A DNA stretch of 64,000 nucleotides. Origin: Dipteris shenzhenensis. Taxonomy: Eukaryota > Polypodiophyta > Polypodiopsida > Gleicheniales. Every line of letters begins with the position of its first letter. Positions within the stretch are counted from its first letter, which is position 1. The DNA lies in assembly GCA_047967505.1 (NCBI GenBank), contig CM106538.1; one strand, written 5' to 3'. The notes under the pieces were generated by a model. It was not told the DNA's origin and ran no database searches. It saw only the letters and a program-made list of their open reading frames with translations. A program made the position numbers and the translations under genes. Shown piece after piece: positions 11,470 through 23,479 of this stretch.

Positions 11470-11875
11470 GAGCAAAGTCCTACATGGTCCACATCAAAAT
11501 TCCCCTGATGGAAATGTCAAGGATATGCCTTGGAGCTCTAGAAATATCAAAGACTTGTATGCCTCTCCATAGGGTTTGGAGCCTCCTCTATCAAAGGTGC
11601 CATGTGCAAATCCATTTCTTAGCCTTGTACTTCCTTGGCACGAGTAGGGAAAGCATGAGGTGTCCGTTCTTTATTGTTAGCCATGGTGGGGTATTGTAAT
11701 TAATCAAGACTATGATGTTGAGCATAAAGTAACCCAAAAAGTTTCATCCCACTCATTATGAGCCCACAGATGTAAGTTGCATGGCTTCCTTGCAAAGTCT
11801 AACCACATGTTGTTTATGTGCTTCCAAGTAGGAAAATGTGGAGGAATCCTGTAAGTGTCATCAAAGGACCAGTGT
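11470..11875 (-). pseudogene. CACTA (En/Spm) tnp2 transposase fragment
   Basis: Minus-strand translation gives FPTWKHINNMWLDFARKP (about 11840-11780), then INYNTPPWLTIKNGHLMLSL (about 11710-11650), LWRGIQVFDISRAP (about 11580-11540) and ILMWTM (about 11490). The same motifs appear in the same order and at similar spacing in the better CACTA copy at 22.0-22.4 kb (PAWKHIEDTWPSF, VNYNLPHSMAIKKGH, LWRGIKVHDVSRPP, VLMWTMHDF). Stops and frame changes occur between them. This is an independent, older member of the family, not a fragment of the 19-23 kb copy. Confidence 0.8.
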
Positions 11876-13040
11876 GTAAAATGACAACAAAAACAACACA
11901 ACTACACAAAACGGACTACAAACTAGTTGTTTTTTCAAAACTGCATCATTGAATTTAAAATCTCATCATTTCCACTGACTTGCATTGTTCCAAAGGATAT
12001 CTCACCTCAACATCCATGAAAGCTACTTGGATAGACCCCAAAACTTCACAAGTTCTTTGAAATCATGCCCCCTTATAGACCTATGTTGAGAAATGGGCAA
12101 AAGAAAGATTGATTTTCATACATAAGCAAGCACAATGCTTGAAAATCAATCTTCTTTCATCCTTTCTCCAATAATATAATTCAGTATCTCCTTCTAAGCT
12201 CGAAATACCTTGCATCATTCATGGTTCATCCAAAACATTGATTGCCTTGAGTCTCTGCATGAAAATGATTTGAGATCACAAGAGAATCTTAGATGAGAGA
12301 AGAAGTGGCAGGATTTGAAAGAAAAGCATCCAAGATAGAGCAAGAAGAAGGTAGGGTGAATCTCGTTCAAAAATCTTGGAAGTTTTAAAAGAATGAAAGT
12401 GAAGTTGGAGGTAAATGCAAGGAAAGAAAGGAAATGATGAGATTTTGGCATGAGATTCCATTCCATAATAGGGAGAAGAAAGAAAGAAGCTTCCCGCTCA
12501 AAAGAAATGAACAGATTTGAAAAAAAGGTTAGAGCAAGAAAAGTTTGAAATGGAGCTAAAAAATGAGGGAGAGGGAAGAGAAATGAAAGAGAATGATAGG
12601 AGTGTGGTAGTTGGATGGGAGGATTTGGTTTCAGGACAAATGTTGTTGGTTTGGTTGGGAAACTAGGTTTTTAGTTTGGTTACAGTTCAAAAACATGATG
12701 GGAGAGTTGAGGTAGCAAGTGGGAGGCCTACATCAAACTTTGGTCCATTTGAATAAAGAAATAAGAAAGTCAGGCCCTTTTCAATATTCCATTTCCCTCC
12801 ACTAGCCAATATTATACTCAATTTTATTCACCTCATCCTTCCATGGACCAAGGGCTCTCTTACAGGGTCCCTTTTTGAGTCCAAATCTTTTGTAATGAAA
12901 AAGTATCAACAAATTGCAAGCTTTTTTGTTACATTGCGACATGACTCCAAGTCCTACCAATGCTTCATTACATATATGGACTCCATATCCTTTTCATTAC
13001 ATAGCATATTATACTGCACATATGCTCTTGGATATTCTAC
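11876..13040. other. Unassigned, AT-rich
   Basis: No convincing gene. From 12270 to 12620 the plus strand is purine-rich (many aagaa/agaga runs), which makes minus-strand Phe/Ser-rich ORFs that I treat as compositional artefacts. Upstream exons of the tnp2 relic may lie at 11900-12100 but cannot be recognised. Confidence 0.35.
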
Positions 13041-13535
13041 TTCTTTTCATTTAAGGAGCTAGCCATGGCAATAGAGCATTGGCGAGGAAGAAAGGGTCCT
13101 GCTCATCATCTGTTGGGTCGACCAATGTCGGACAAATCATTGACCAAGATAAATTCAGCATGTTCTTCTACTTGGTGTCATCAACTAGCAACACCTCATA
13201 TGTTCTCCACTCAAGATGCCTCACAATCAAGTCTTTCACACATTTCATGAAGATTGGCTTGTTGTGGTTCTTTTGATCCATGCCCAACACTTGTGTGATT
13301 GTGAAAGATGTCTCCATGCAATTCTCCTGTGACAGGATATCGCTCCAAATACTCGGATGCAAGTATTCAAATCTTCCAGTGTGCATCAACTGATTATTAT
13401 TTTTCATGCAAGATGACCATAAGCATAGAATAAACTCACTAGAGCAATAACAAAAAGACTGCTCTGCATCATACCAGATGATGTAAGTGAGGGCATGGCT
13501 TGTGCAGAAAACAATACATGGTGAACCTTGTATTT
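13041..13535 (-). pseudogene. Unidentified gene fragment, nearly open
   Basis: On the minus strand one frame is open from about 13530 to 13195. It reads HALTYIIWYDAEQSFCY, then SSEFILCLWSSCM, EYLHPSIWSDILSQE, ITQVLGMDQKN and HLEWRTYEVLLVDD. After a single TAG it continues as NMLNLSWSMICPTLVDPTDD and PFFLANALLPWLAP to a stop near 13041. The frame is unbroken apart from that TAG and the composition is protein-like. I do not recognise the family. The neighbouring minus-strand segments at 13.8-15.0 kb may be upstream exons of the same gene. Confidence 0.5.
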
Positions 13536-13781
13536 AAGTGTAGCTGCCTTGAAAAATCAACATTCTCCTTCATGCCCCAGATTTGTCTGTACCTTAGAAA
13601 AGTAAACCATTCATATCCAGAACTAGCAATTTAGGGGGGCTGCAATGTAAATAGTCTTTTTTAGAGAAGCAAGTGCTGCCACACTTTGCTCCTGAATTTC
13701 ATCGGCATTTGCAATATGAGCAAGTCTCCTTTCCACAACTGCAAATGTGCTGCATGGGGAATCCTGATCACTTGCTTCTCA

Positions 13782-14265
13782 TTTACTCTTTGGTGAGATT
13801 TCTGGGGAATCCACAATAATTGCTTCAAGTTCATTCTTTGGCTGATATGCAGCCATGCCTCCCTCTTGTGTGCATGGTGGGATTATACCCAATAGCCACA
13901 CAACTTTTATGGCACTGAGTACATCCCCACATTCACACAGCATGTGTAAGCCAAAACCTTGGTCCTTGTAAGAGTCTAGGACCATTGCCATGCCTCTCTG
14001 TCCCCATGGCAACTTCCAGGAAAGTTCTAGTGCAAAAAACTATGTGCCTTCTAAGCAATCCTCAACACTCCCCTCTTGTTCATTGCTTTGCTGATATGCA
14101 TCCCTGCCTTCCTCTCATGAACCATGTGTATCACACCCTATTGTTGCAGCTTTTATGGCACATAGTACATCTCCGATTGCACGATGCAAGTCCAAGCCAA
14201 AACCATTGTCCTTGCAAGCGTCCAAGAGCACTATCATGCCCTTCACTCCCCATGGTGGTTTCTAG
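13782..14265 (-). pseudogene. Unidentified coding segment with an 83-codon internal duplication
   Basis: Two tandem copies with a period of 249 bp (gctgatatgc at 13841 and 14090), exactly 83 codons. Minus-strand frames read GMAMVLDSYKDQGFGL then GDVLSAIK in the lower-coordinate copy, and GMIVLLDACKDNGFGL then GDVLCAIK in the other. Divergence between copies is substantial at the DNA level, yet the reading frame and the motif [GM-x3-LD-x2-KD-x-GFGL-x(n)-GDVL-x-AIK] are kept. This points to selection on a duplicated domain before decay. One copy has a TGA in its linker. The ORF of the lower copy ends EAIIVDSPEISPKSK. No family is recognised. Confidence 0.5.
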
Positions 14266-14780
14266 CAATAGTCCATAACATAAATCTCGGTATCAGGACA
14301 CACAACATTATTTTACAACTACTTGTACAATCAAGGTTACATATTCATGATGTACAGAATAGGGAGTACGAGGAACATATGTCAAAGTGCTACATTACAA
14401 TGCACAAGACAACTTTATTGGATAATGGGCTAGAAGAAAAGACATTGAAGAACACAAAATTCCATTGAAAATGATTGTCAATTCCATTGAAAATGATTGT
14501 CAATGGGATATTACAAAGCCAAAAGTAGCCATAGTCTTTTGATAGAGATTTTTTTTTACAACACTAGCTTCTGACAAAAACAACTAGGAAGGCAAGTGTT
14601 TTTTGGCCTTGGAAGTAGTAGCACCTTCCCTTGCATCTTGACCAATGCCATTCTTCATGGTAGGTTCAATTCTCATGGTAGTTTCTCCTACAAGAATAAT
14701 CAATTAGTAAATGGATAGAAGACGCATCCATCATTACCAAAGAAAGGAAAAGGTCAATTGAATTCACCTCTTCCAAACTT

Positions 14781-15029
14781 TCATTTCATTGTTTTTTGCA
14801 ACATCGTTAAGGTCTCTGCAAGTGTAGGGCTCTCCTCACTTCCATTTCCTAATTTTGAACCAGCAGATGTCTTCTCAAAAATATGAGGGACCCAGTCACT
14901 TATATCTCTTGAATTTGAACCACCAAGTGTCTTTGTCACATTGTCTCCCAACACCCCCATGCTATTGGTAGGAGAAATTAGATTTGGTGCATTCGCTTCT
15001 ACTCGCTCCATTTCAAGTATGATTGCCAT
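14781..15029 (-). CDS. Hypothetical exon, acidic and Ser/Thr-rich
   Basis: An 82-codon minus-strand ORF begins MAIILEMERVEAN and continues with TKTLGGSNSRDISDW. It ends in LAETLTMLQKTMK. It has no recognised domain. It lies upstream, on the same strand, of the two unidentified segments at 13.0-14.3 kb and could be a 5-prime exon of the same decayed gene. The evidence is only an open frame and position. Confidence 0.25.
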   Translation of the reverse strand: MAIILEMERVEANAPNLISPTNSMGVLGDNVTKTLGGSNSRDISDWVPHIFEKTSAGSKLGNGSEESPTLAETLTMLQKTMK

Positions 15030-16070
15030 CTGCCTTGTTCAGAGAATCTGTCTCAATCAGAAGGGATGTTATTTCTCAAGTTTTTGAGAAAATCAAGCAA
15101 ATCTCCATCAACAGTAGCAATATTGACCGATTCACCCACTGCCACATAGCCAAAAACAAAAGATGTAAGGACTACTTCAAGTAACATCTATATACATTCA
15201 ATCATGTTGTCAAAAAAGAAGAAGGAATAATCAGTCATGTCTTATACCATTTCGAGGACCCTCATCAACAACAGTTGGTTTCGGCTCACAACTTTCTTTT
15301 TTAGGTGTCTGCAATTGTGCAATCATGAAGATAGTTGTGAAATATGGATTGACAAAGTATCACATAAGGTACCAATCAGACGCAAATCTTCTTGCAACCC
15401 AAATCAAAAGTATGAATGTAACAATGTCATTATAGGAAGCTATAGCTATATACACACACATCATTTGGGAGCAACTTGAGAAGGTATTTGGTGCACAAGT
15501 TTTACTCAAAAGTCTTCTAGATGAAGAGTATAGCAACACTTTTACATCCAACTGGGTGGATATTGAAGCTTCTCTTTTGGAACAGGAGAGAAATGGCTCC
15601 TACTATAGCTCCAAGGAAAATGAAGCATATCTGGTTGAAGAGAGAAATCCATCAGCAAAAGAAGCATCCAACTTTGTAGTAGAAGACAAGGATTTTGCCT
15701 TTTGAGCAACTTGTCTTTGAATTTTTGTTTATCATCACTTGGTCAAATTTTGAGGTTCTTTGCCTTGAGTAGTACTCTTGAAAGAATTTCATATGTTTTC
15801 ATGTCTTTTGTAATCACCATATTATGTAGGCCATGTGATATGTGTTTGGTCTATCCCAGTTTTGTAAACCTTGACCCTTGGGCACCTTTACTAGCATGAG
15901 ATCCTAGACATAGATTTATCCCTGACCACCATGAGATGGCCATGTGTGACCACCATGAGATGGCATGAGAAACTATGAGACTAGATGTATCCATGACATT
16001 GCAAGAGGAAAACCCTTGAGGGGGGGCAGTTTTTGTTGAGTCGCACATTGAGGAGTTATAGAAGAGTGGC
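15030..16070. other. Unassigned spacer
   Basis: No gene supported. A short direct repeat, gaccaccatgagatggc, occurs twice at about 15926-15965. Scattered short ORFs on both strands show no motif. Confidence 0.3.
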
Positions 16071-16074
16071 TATT

Positions 16075-17100
16075 TTGACAACCACATCACAAAGTCAAAT
16101 AAAAATAATAAAAGAATGCCTATGATAAGGGATGAAGATGAATCTTTGAGAGATGATATTCCAAAAGTAGGTGAGAAGGGCCATGCTAAAGAAACCCCCA
16201 TTTCCACTAGATTGTCTGCAAGGCAAGGTAAGGCAAAAGGAACAAGGAATCGAGGGTTTCTACCCAGCTTGTAGCCCAAATGTAGAGGGAAAATTAATTT
16301 GTATAGTTGATCACTTGGTTGCTAAGAGGAATAGTGCAGCAAAGGAATTAGAGAAGGTGCAAGCATCTCTTACAAGTTGGGAGTCAGTAAGTGTAGCTGT
16401 CAAATAGCTTAGAATAGAGAAGGATGAAGCGGAGGCAGAATTGGGATTGTTGCAGCTAGAATGTGCAGATTCAAAGTGGAGGTTTGAGATGGAATTGAAA
16501 ATTTCACTTATCTCCAAGATGTTGACATGCTTGGAGACTAGACATGCTGACCACGATGCGCCTGTCTATCAGGTTTGTGCATCTGCCCTTGGATGTAAGT
16601 AGTCTTAGTTGTAGGCATCTTCAGTTGTAGATATGGTCATTCAATGTTGAGACTTTGTGCTTGCTATATTTTGTTTGCAGGATGTAGTGGAGCTACAATC
16701 AAAGCAATTATTGGAGCTTCAAAGATAGCATGCACTTGCAGCTCGGATGCTTGATGACATATAGAGAAAGAGTCATGTGTAGTTTGTGCCTATCCCTCCT
16801 CTTCCACAATGTGAAGGAAATGGCCAAATCATTGTATTAGGCTTCTGCACAGGTTGTGGCATGACCCTTGAGCATGAAAATGCCATGATGTTGGTTGGTT
16901 TATCATGCAAGCATAGCTATCATGTTCTATGCATTGCCACAACCTGTAGTATGGGTTCGGCATACATGGCATGATTTCATTGCAACTATGTGATCGATTA
17001 TTCTATGAAGAGTTTGGTCAAGGGGCCCTGCACAAATGATGATACCAAAAAGGCTTTAGCTGGAGTGCAATATGTAGCAACAACAATTATTGGCAAGGAC
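16075..17100 (+). pseudogene. Coiled-coil plus RING-H2-like gene, decayed
   Basis: A plus-strand frame from about 16260 reads a heptad-rich segment (HLVAKRNSAAKELEKVQASL, then EKDEAEAELGLLQLE). It continues to VYQ at 16570, where a GT donor follows. The frame resumes after an AG acceptor at 16680 as DVVELQSKQLLELQR. Downstream, CTGC at about 16848 and LSCKHSYHVLC at about 16905 match the first six ligands of a RING-H2 finger (C-x2-C ... C-x-H-x2-H-x2-C). The final C-x2-C pair is not evident. Stops inside are TAG or TGA where Gln or another residue is expected. The domain order resembles RING E3 ligases with a coiled coil, but the family is not identified. Confidence 0.5.
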
Positions 17101-17129
17101 CTATTTGGTACATAACACCTTAGATTCAA

Positions 17130-18430
17130 CCTGGCTTTGTTTTAAGCACATTTGTGATATTAGCACTCTTGTATTATTGGCACATAAATTATTTGTGTTA
17201 GTACATCTATGTTAATAGCATTTGCAAGTATTAGCACATCTATTTTTATCACTTTTGTATGGTTAGTAGATGTGCTATTAGCATATCTAAAATTAGAAAC
17301 CTATTATTATCGCAATTCTATTATTATCATATTGTTAGATCCGCACAAATTTTATTAGCGTATCTGTTGTTAGCATATTGTTATTAGCACAACTGTTGAT
17401 AGCACATAAATTATCTATAAGTACTAGCACATTTCTTATTATCACAACCTAAGTATTGTTATTAGTAGGTCAGCTATTAGCACACTTATTATTAGTCTGT
17501 TTGTGTTATTAAAATTTTGTTATTCACACAACTTATGCTAGCATATCTATTGTTAGCACATTTTTGTTAGCATATTGTTATTAGCACAACTCTTCTTAGA
17601 ATTGCCACATCTGTTTTTAGCAAGTGTTTTGTTTGCACATCTATATTTTTAGCATATGTGCTAATTTTAGTAGTTCATCTGTTATCAAGAATATATGTTA
17701 TTAGCACATACATGACCTTGTTATTAGCATATGTGCTATTAGCATATATATTATTAATCTGTTTGTGTTATTAGGATAACTTTTGTTATCATATCTATTA
17801 TTACCACATTTGTGCTAGCATATTATTATTAGCACGATCGTTAGCACCTCAGTTATTAGCACAATTGATGTTAGCATATATTTTATTAGCACAACTATTA
17901 TTAGCATATTATATTGTTTTTAGCATTTAACATATGTTAGTTTATTTATTATTAGCACATTTGTGTTAGCATACTATTTTTAGCCCAACTATTAGAATAT
18001 TGTTATTAGCACTATTGTTATTAGCACACTGTTAGCATCTTGATTATTAGCACAATTGTTTTTAGCATATATCTTATAGCACAGTTCTTATTATCATATT
18101 GTTATATTAGCACAATGTATGTTAGCATACCTTTTATTAGCACATTTTATTTAGCATAGTTTTATTAGCACATTTGTGTTAGCATACTACTAGCATCTCT
18201 ATTACTCGCACAATTATTGTTAGCATATATTTTATTAGCAGTTATGTGTAGTTAGCATGTGTGAGCTATGACACCTATTATTAGCCCATTTGTGTTATTA
18301 GCATTTTGTTATCTGCATGATCTTATGTTAGCATGTTTGTTATTAGCACAACTATATTAGCACATTGTATTAGCATATTGTTATTAGCACAATTTATTGT
18401 TCCCACATATGTGTTATTAGCACATATCCA
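17130..18430. repeat. Degenerate TTATTAGCAC tandem array, about 1.3 kb
   Basis: Dozens of variants of TTATTAGCACA, often followed by TTTGTGTTAGCATA or ACTGTTAGCATATTG. Spacing is irregular (about 10 to 25 bp) and no higher-order unit is obvious. The region is more than 65 percent A+T by eye. It begins straight after the RING-like pseudogene and ends at about 18430, where ordinary sequence resumes. It has no spacer structure like a CRISPR and no coding frame. It may be a minisatellite, a scaffold-attachment-like AT-rich tract, or an expanded subterminal region of a transposon. Confidence 0.85.
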
Positions 18431-19355
18431 TGGATGAAAATCTTCATAGAAGGATAAGACCACTTAGTTTCTTTCTACTTAGGATGATGTAGTTATATAT
18501 AGACTTATCATGAATGTAATATAGTTAAAGCCACTTAACGTCCATGTATTACAGTAGCTAATTGACCTTTCGTATTATAGATATGTATGATGAAGGGGAT
18601 AGCTCAAAGAGGGAGCCACAAGGCCAAGAGTTTCTTGCAAAGGACCTTGGATATGAGTAGTTAGAATAGATGAAGCAGGGGGAGAGGACAACTTTAGTAA
18701 ATGCCGACATGGTTGGTGATCTCCCTATGTATAAAATGTAATACATGAGGCATGGTCTGATATTAATGAACTTGAGAAGTAGGGAGTGCCTTCAGATGAT
18801 CTCGATATGGACATGGGTGATGACAGTCCCCTAGAAGACATGGTTACAAGGATGGGTAAGCGGGGAAAAGTTGGCCACTTCTAGGTCTATACTTGAGCCT
18901 ACAAAGAGACAAAATTGCATTTGCCATAGAGGTGGATAATTGCACAAGTAGAAACCACATGCATGCAAGAAATTATGATGTAGAGAATGTGTTGATTTCA
19001 GAGTTCAACCCAGGTGTCTTGTATTGTAAAAATATTATATGATCTATAGCAAATGAAGCATTCAGCCCATGTGGCTTTCTTGTACTTTTGGGTTTCACTT
19101 ATTTGTGAAGACTTTCTGGTGTTTTTATAAATCTTAAATAAAAACATATCCTTTGCAAAAAAAGCTTATAATGCTTGTCTCTTTCCAATTTTTGGAGCAT
19201 ATCCTCTCCACTCAACTTCACTTAGTGAGCTCAAAAATTGGGTTTTTTATTACAAAAACATCAATGCTTTTTTGCAAGCCCACATATACAAGAATTAAGT
19301 GAGGTGAGGAGAATGAGACAATATGTAAAATAGTTTTGCCAATATCAATGATGGG
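18431..19355. other. Spacer downstream of the CACTA gene
   Basis: Short coding-like remnants occur on the plus strand near 18580-18750 (EPQGQEFLAKDLGYE) without a recognisable family. Around 19180-19330 there is an imperfect inverted repeat (ctcaacttcactta and taagtgaggtgag). The 3-prime end of the CACTA element should lie in or beyond this stretch, but no CACTA terminus could be fixed. Confidence 0.35.
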
Positions 19356-22300
19356 TTACAGTTCAATCTCATCCTCAATGAGATCAACCCTTGCCAAACT
19401 ATCTACTTCAAAATCCAAACAAGTGTTTAGATCTACAAATACATTCAACCCACTACTACTTGTGCTACTCATGTGCTCATCGAAATCAGCATCACCATTG
19501 GTAGGTTGTCCTCACGAATAATGGCCTCAAGATCTGTATCTCCTATCTCATGATCATCCTCCTCTCTCGTATCACGGTCATCATCACCTCCATGGCCATG
19601 ATCATCCTCCATATGCTCCATATTAGTAAATGCACTATACATCACTTTGGAACGTGGCATAATAGGTATGACATGCCATCATCTATTATTATCCACCATT
19701 GGTTGATAGACAACCTAATTCAAACACAAATACAATCATGTTATTTTCCTTGCATCGAAGGTATCAAATATTTAAAAGCGAGTATTTTTATATGTGTGCA
19801 CAGTACCTGTTCACATTGTTGTGGTAGTACTAGTGTGTCCTTCCTACTTTGCCAAAACTTTGTGGAGTCAATAGTTACAAAGCCACTTGCATGGCATTTG
19901 ATTGTTACAGTAGGGCCTCTTTCCACCACGTCCTTAAACCACTTTACATCCAAAACATACACAAAGAAGCGTCGAAAGTCAAGCTTAATAATATCTTGGA
20001 TTATGCCACAATAATCATCCATGGCTTCATTGGCTCCCTCAAAGCTAGCAATGATGCTGCAATCTTGTGTGTTTCTCTTATCATCAATCCGTTGTGTTCG
20101 AAAATGCTTGCCCTCACACCATATAGCATTGAACATAGTGCACTACACCAAGAAAAAATCAATTAAATAAGCAATCTAAATTATTGAAAGCTCCTAACTT
20201 ATGCATAACATTCTATATACCGACCTTGCTCATGCATCCCCTAGCATACTCCCATTCTTTCATTGTGATATGCATCCCCTCATCTTTCTCTGCTTTCTCC
20301 ATTTCGTCAAGTAGCCAATCCACATGAATATCCTTTGGAAGTGCTCTTAGATACTGAGGGTATGGCACACGAGATCCGTGGTGTGTACGAAAGAGGGCCC
20401 TTTCTTCTTGTCTTCTTGCCTTTGCATCCTCGTATCTTGTCACCCATCTTTTCATCACATCACTATTAAGCACGCAATAGAGGTTGATATTATTAAGCAA
20501 CTCTGTGTCTATTACTTTGTTGCGTCCTTTCCCTTGAGGCACAATAGAGGTCATCCTTAGGTCTTCATCATCTCTCCATAGTCATGGGAGAGAGCTATCC
20601 ACATCAACAAGAAACTCAGAAATATATACAAGTGACTCTTGTACCAACCAACCCGCCATGCTACCTTCGGGTCTTGCATTTTGTCTCACGAAGCCCTTCA
20701 AGGTCTTCATGAAGCGCTCGAGGAAGAACAACCATCGTGCATGTATAGTATCGCATATAGCAATCTCATCCACCAAATGCACTATAAGATGTAGTTGGCT
20801 TGTGAGAATAGAACATGGAAATGTCTCCTCCACTAAACAAACCACCTCCACTGACATAACTCGAGCATTCTCAAGCGTGGTGGGATCTATTTCCTTTGAG
20901 CTCACATACCTAGAAATGAAAAAGTACACCATATTAGCAATATGAACACCTTGCATGGAGCATTGATACGCATCATATTTTGTATCATGTAAAGTACCTC
21001 ACAAGCTGGCCCATCTTGTAATTACAATCCTTCACATCCTTCGATGAACTACGAGAAATGCTAGTAGGTAGTATGAACTGAACCCACGAGGAGGTGGTTG
21101 ATTAGTTGCTTATAATTATTCACTCACAAATTTGAAAGGAAAAAGATATTATGCACATAAAATACTTACTTGGAGCATCTTGTGCCAATCATGAGATTTC
21201 AAGCCATATAATTGCTCTACAACTCTTTTCTTGCTTTTTGTAAAGGCCCCCTTCAAACACCTCATGCATCCAGTGGGAGTACGAATTGTAGTAATAGCGC
21301 GCTTCACTGCCGCCATCTCTAGCTTTGATAACCTCCACTATGCACGAGGTAAAAAAACATGCCCATTTGGTCTCTCTTGTGGCCAAGCTTCACGCATCCT
21401 CCCTGTGGTACGTAGATCCTCCCTTATGCCTACAGAATCTCGTGTCCCATTCAAATGCTCCCAAATGGTAGATGCCACATTCTTGAAGATATGCATGGGA
21501 TCAAGCAGGTGATTGATCTTGAGGTGGAACCAATATGGTAAACGATAAAAGATGGAGTATCTAAACAAAAGCTGGTGTTAGCAGGCAATCTTTATTTCTA
21601 GCCTATATAGCACACAATAGTTACAAACCCTTACCGGCTCATGCCAAGTGGTGGAGGAGTCATGGAACCGTCCCAAATTCTCATCCAATTTCCCGCAGTG
21701 AGTGATTGTGGGAGGACTTCATTCCAAGGGGCAACGTATCTAGGATGATTAGGTGGGAGAAATCGATGGTGATTCTCATAGATGACCTTATTCAATGCAT
21801 CTGCCCTTGAGGCAACTAGCAAAGGACCACAAATAGGACATGCATGGTAACCCGATGTAGTGAGACCTAAACAATAGATGCAATTTAGAGTTGAAGGTGG
21901 GTTCAAGGTGCCACATCGGTTGCCTACTCATAATTAAAAGTGCAATGCTTACCTGAATACTCGCCATAGCCTAGGAAGTCATGCATCGTCCACATCAAGA
22001 CTGCTTTGTAATTGAAGTCTCGTGACGAGGGAGGTCTGCTCACATCATGCACCTTGATACCTCTCCAAAGTATCTCTAGCTCGTCAATCAAAGGCTCCAA
22101 ATAAACATCAGGACTTTTGACTTTATGTTTCCCTAGAATTAGAAGGGACAACATAACATGTCCTTTCTTAATAGCCATAGAGTGTGGAAGATTATAATTC
22201 ACCAATATCACTGGCCATACACTGTAAGAGGTGCTTTTGAGACCAAATGGGTTTACACCGTCCATACCCAATCCAAGTCTCAAGCTCCTAGGTTCTTTCT

Positions 22301-23405
22301 TGAAGCTTGGCCATGTGTCTTCAATATGCTTCCATGCAGGAGTGTCTGCAAGAGTTCTCCACTTGCCATTGGTTGATCGATGGGAGGAATGCCATGACAT
22401 GAGCTCTGCAATGGATTTGCACTTGAACATATGTTGGATGCGAGGGATTATGGGAAAATGTCGCAGAACCTTACGAGACACATCCAAAGTTTTGAGATCT
22501 GCTCTATATCTTGCCTCTCCACAAATAGGACACTCTCTTGCATCCTTATGTAGTCCACGAAACAAAACGCAATCGTTGATGCATGCATGGATGCGCTTGT
22601 AATCTAATCCTCCAAGAGAGGTCACATGTTGCCTTGCCATATCTCTTGAGGTCAGTAATTTATTCTCCCTTGGAAGCATTTTACACAATAGCCTGCACGT
22701 GAAGACCATAAATGAGGAAAAGTATTTGAGTAATTGACCCACTAGCATAATTCACCATGTTTGCAAAATCAACTTTAAAGCTTACTTGAATAATGCATTC
22801 AAACTTACATGATTGCTCCATCCATAGATGGTTTGCAAGTTTAGTAACTCAAGGGAGGCACGTAGCACAGAGAAAAAGATCGATGCTGCAGTAAAAAGAT
22901 CGTCCTACTCCATGCTATCATCCCTCCCTTCAGATTGATGGACATATAAATCTTGCACCAATGTATCATCAAACACCTCCTCCTCCACGGCTTCATGAGG
23001 TAATGGCAGAGGGCTACTATCACCATCACTCCGTGCATCCGTAACGGTCCCTCCTGAAGATCCCACCTCATATCGTCGACGCTTCGCCTCCTCACGACGA
23101 GCATAGGGCAACATATGCGGGTGTGGCACTGCATCCTGTATCAAATTAAAACAGGATCATAACTCAAACATATGAACACCCATAGGTATCTCAATCAACC
23201 TTAACTCTTTAACACTCACCATGTTTACGGTCGCATCCCATTCTCCATACTTTGAGATGTGATTGGGTGTAATCCTACATGCACGATACATGTTTCCTCA
23301 ACATCGATCACACACACATTTGATTTTTTGCTCCAACCATATTTCGCGATGGTGGATACGAAGGGATTCATCCTCACTGGAGCTACTTGTTGAAGATGAA
23401 GACAT
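19356..23405 (-). pseudogene. CACTA (En/Spm) TNP2-type transposase gene, multi-exon
   Basis: The first exon (23405-23220) starts MSSSSTSSSSEDES and contains KCVCDRC-x-GNMYRAC, matching the transposase-associated N-terminal domain; it ends at a GTGAGT donor. Exon 2 (from 23135) ends ELLNLQTIYGWSNHV. The TNP2 core at 22748-21924 is open: ENKLLTSRDMARQ, YKRIHACINDCVLF, CPICGEARY, GMDGVNPFG, VILVNYNLPHS and VLMWTMHDF. It continues with HACPICG (21.85 kb), YWFHLKINHLLDPMHIFKNV (21.5 kb) and GLKSHDWHKM (21.2 kb). A DUF4218-like part follows at 20956-20582 (RPEGSMAG), then a DUF4216-like part at 20136-19741 and an acidic C-terminus ending near 19356. Lesions: TGA in exon 1, TAG near 22904, and a frameshift near 19510. 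TNP2 proteins cut and move CACTA elements. This copy is recent compared with its neighbours. Confidence 0.88.
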
Positions 23406-23479
23406 CCTACAAACAAACAACCCAAAAAAATTTGCTTTTCTTCAAATATTTAATCTTAAAACTTTGTGGCGTGTCTAAA

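Noticed and set aside
17130-18430. CRISPR-like array of short repeats.
   Set aside because: Repeats are degenerate, spacing is irregular and there are no unique spacers of constant length; the context is plant nuclear DNA.
20141-20157. cactacaccaagaaaaa resembles a CACTA terminus (CACTACAAGAAAA).
   Set aside because: It lies within the transposase gene between the DUF4218- and DUF4216-like exons, with coding on both sides, so it cannot be the element end; its reverse complement serves as an intron 3-prime end.
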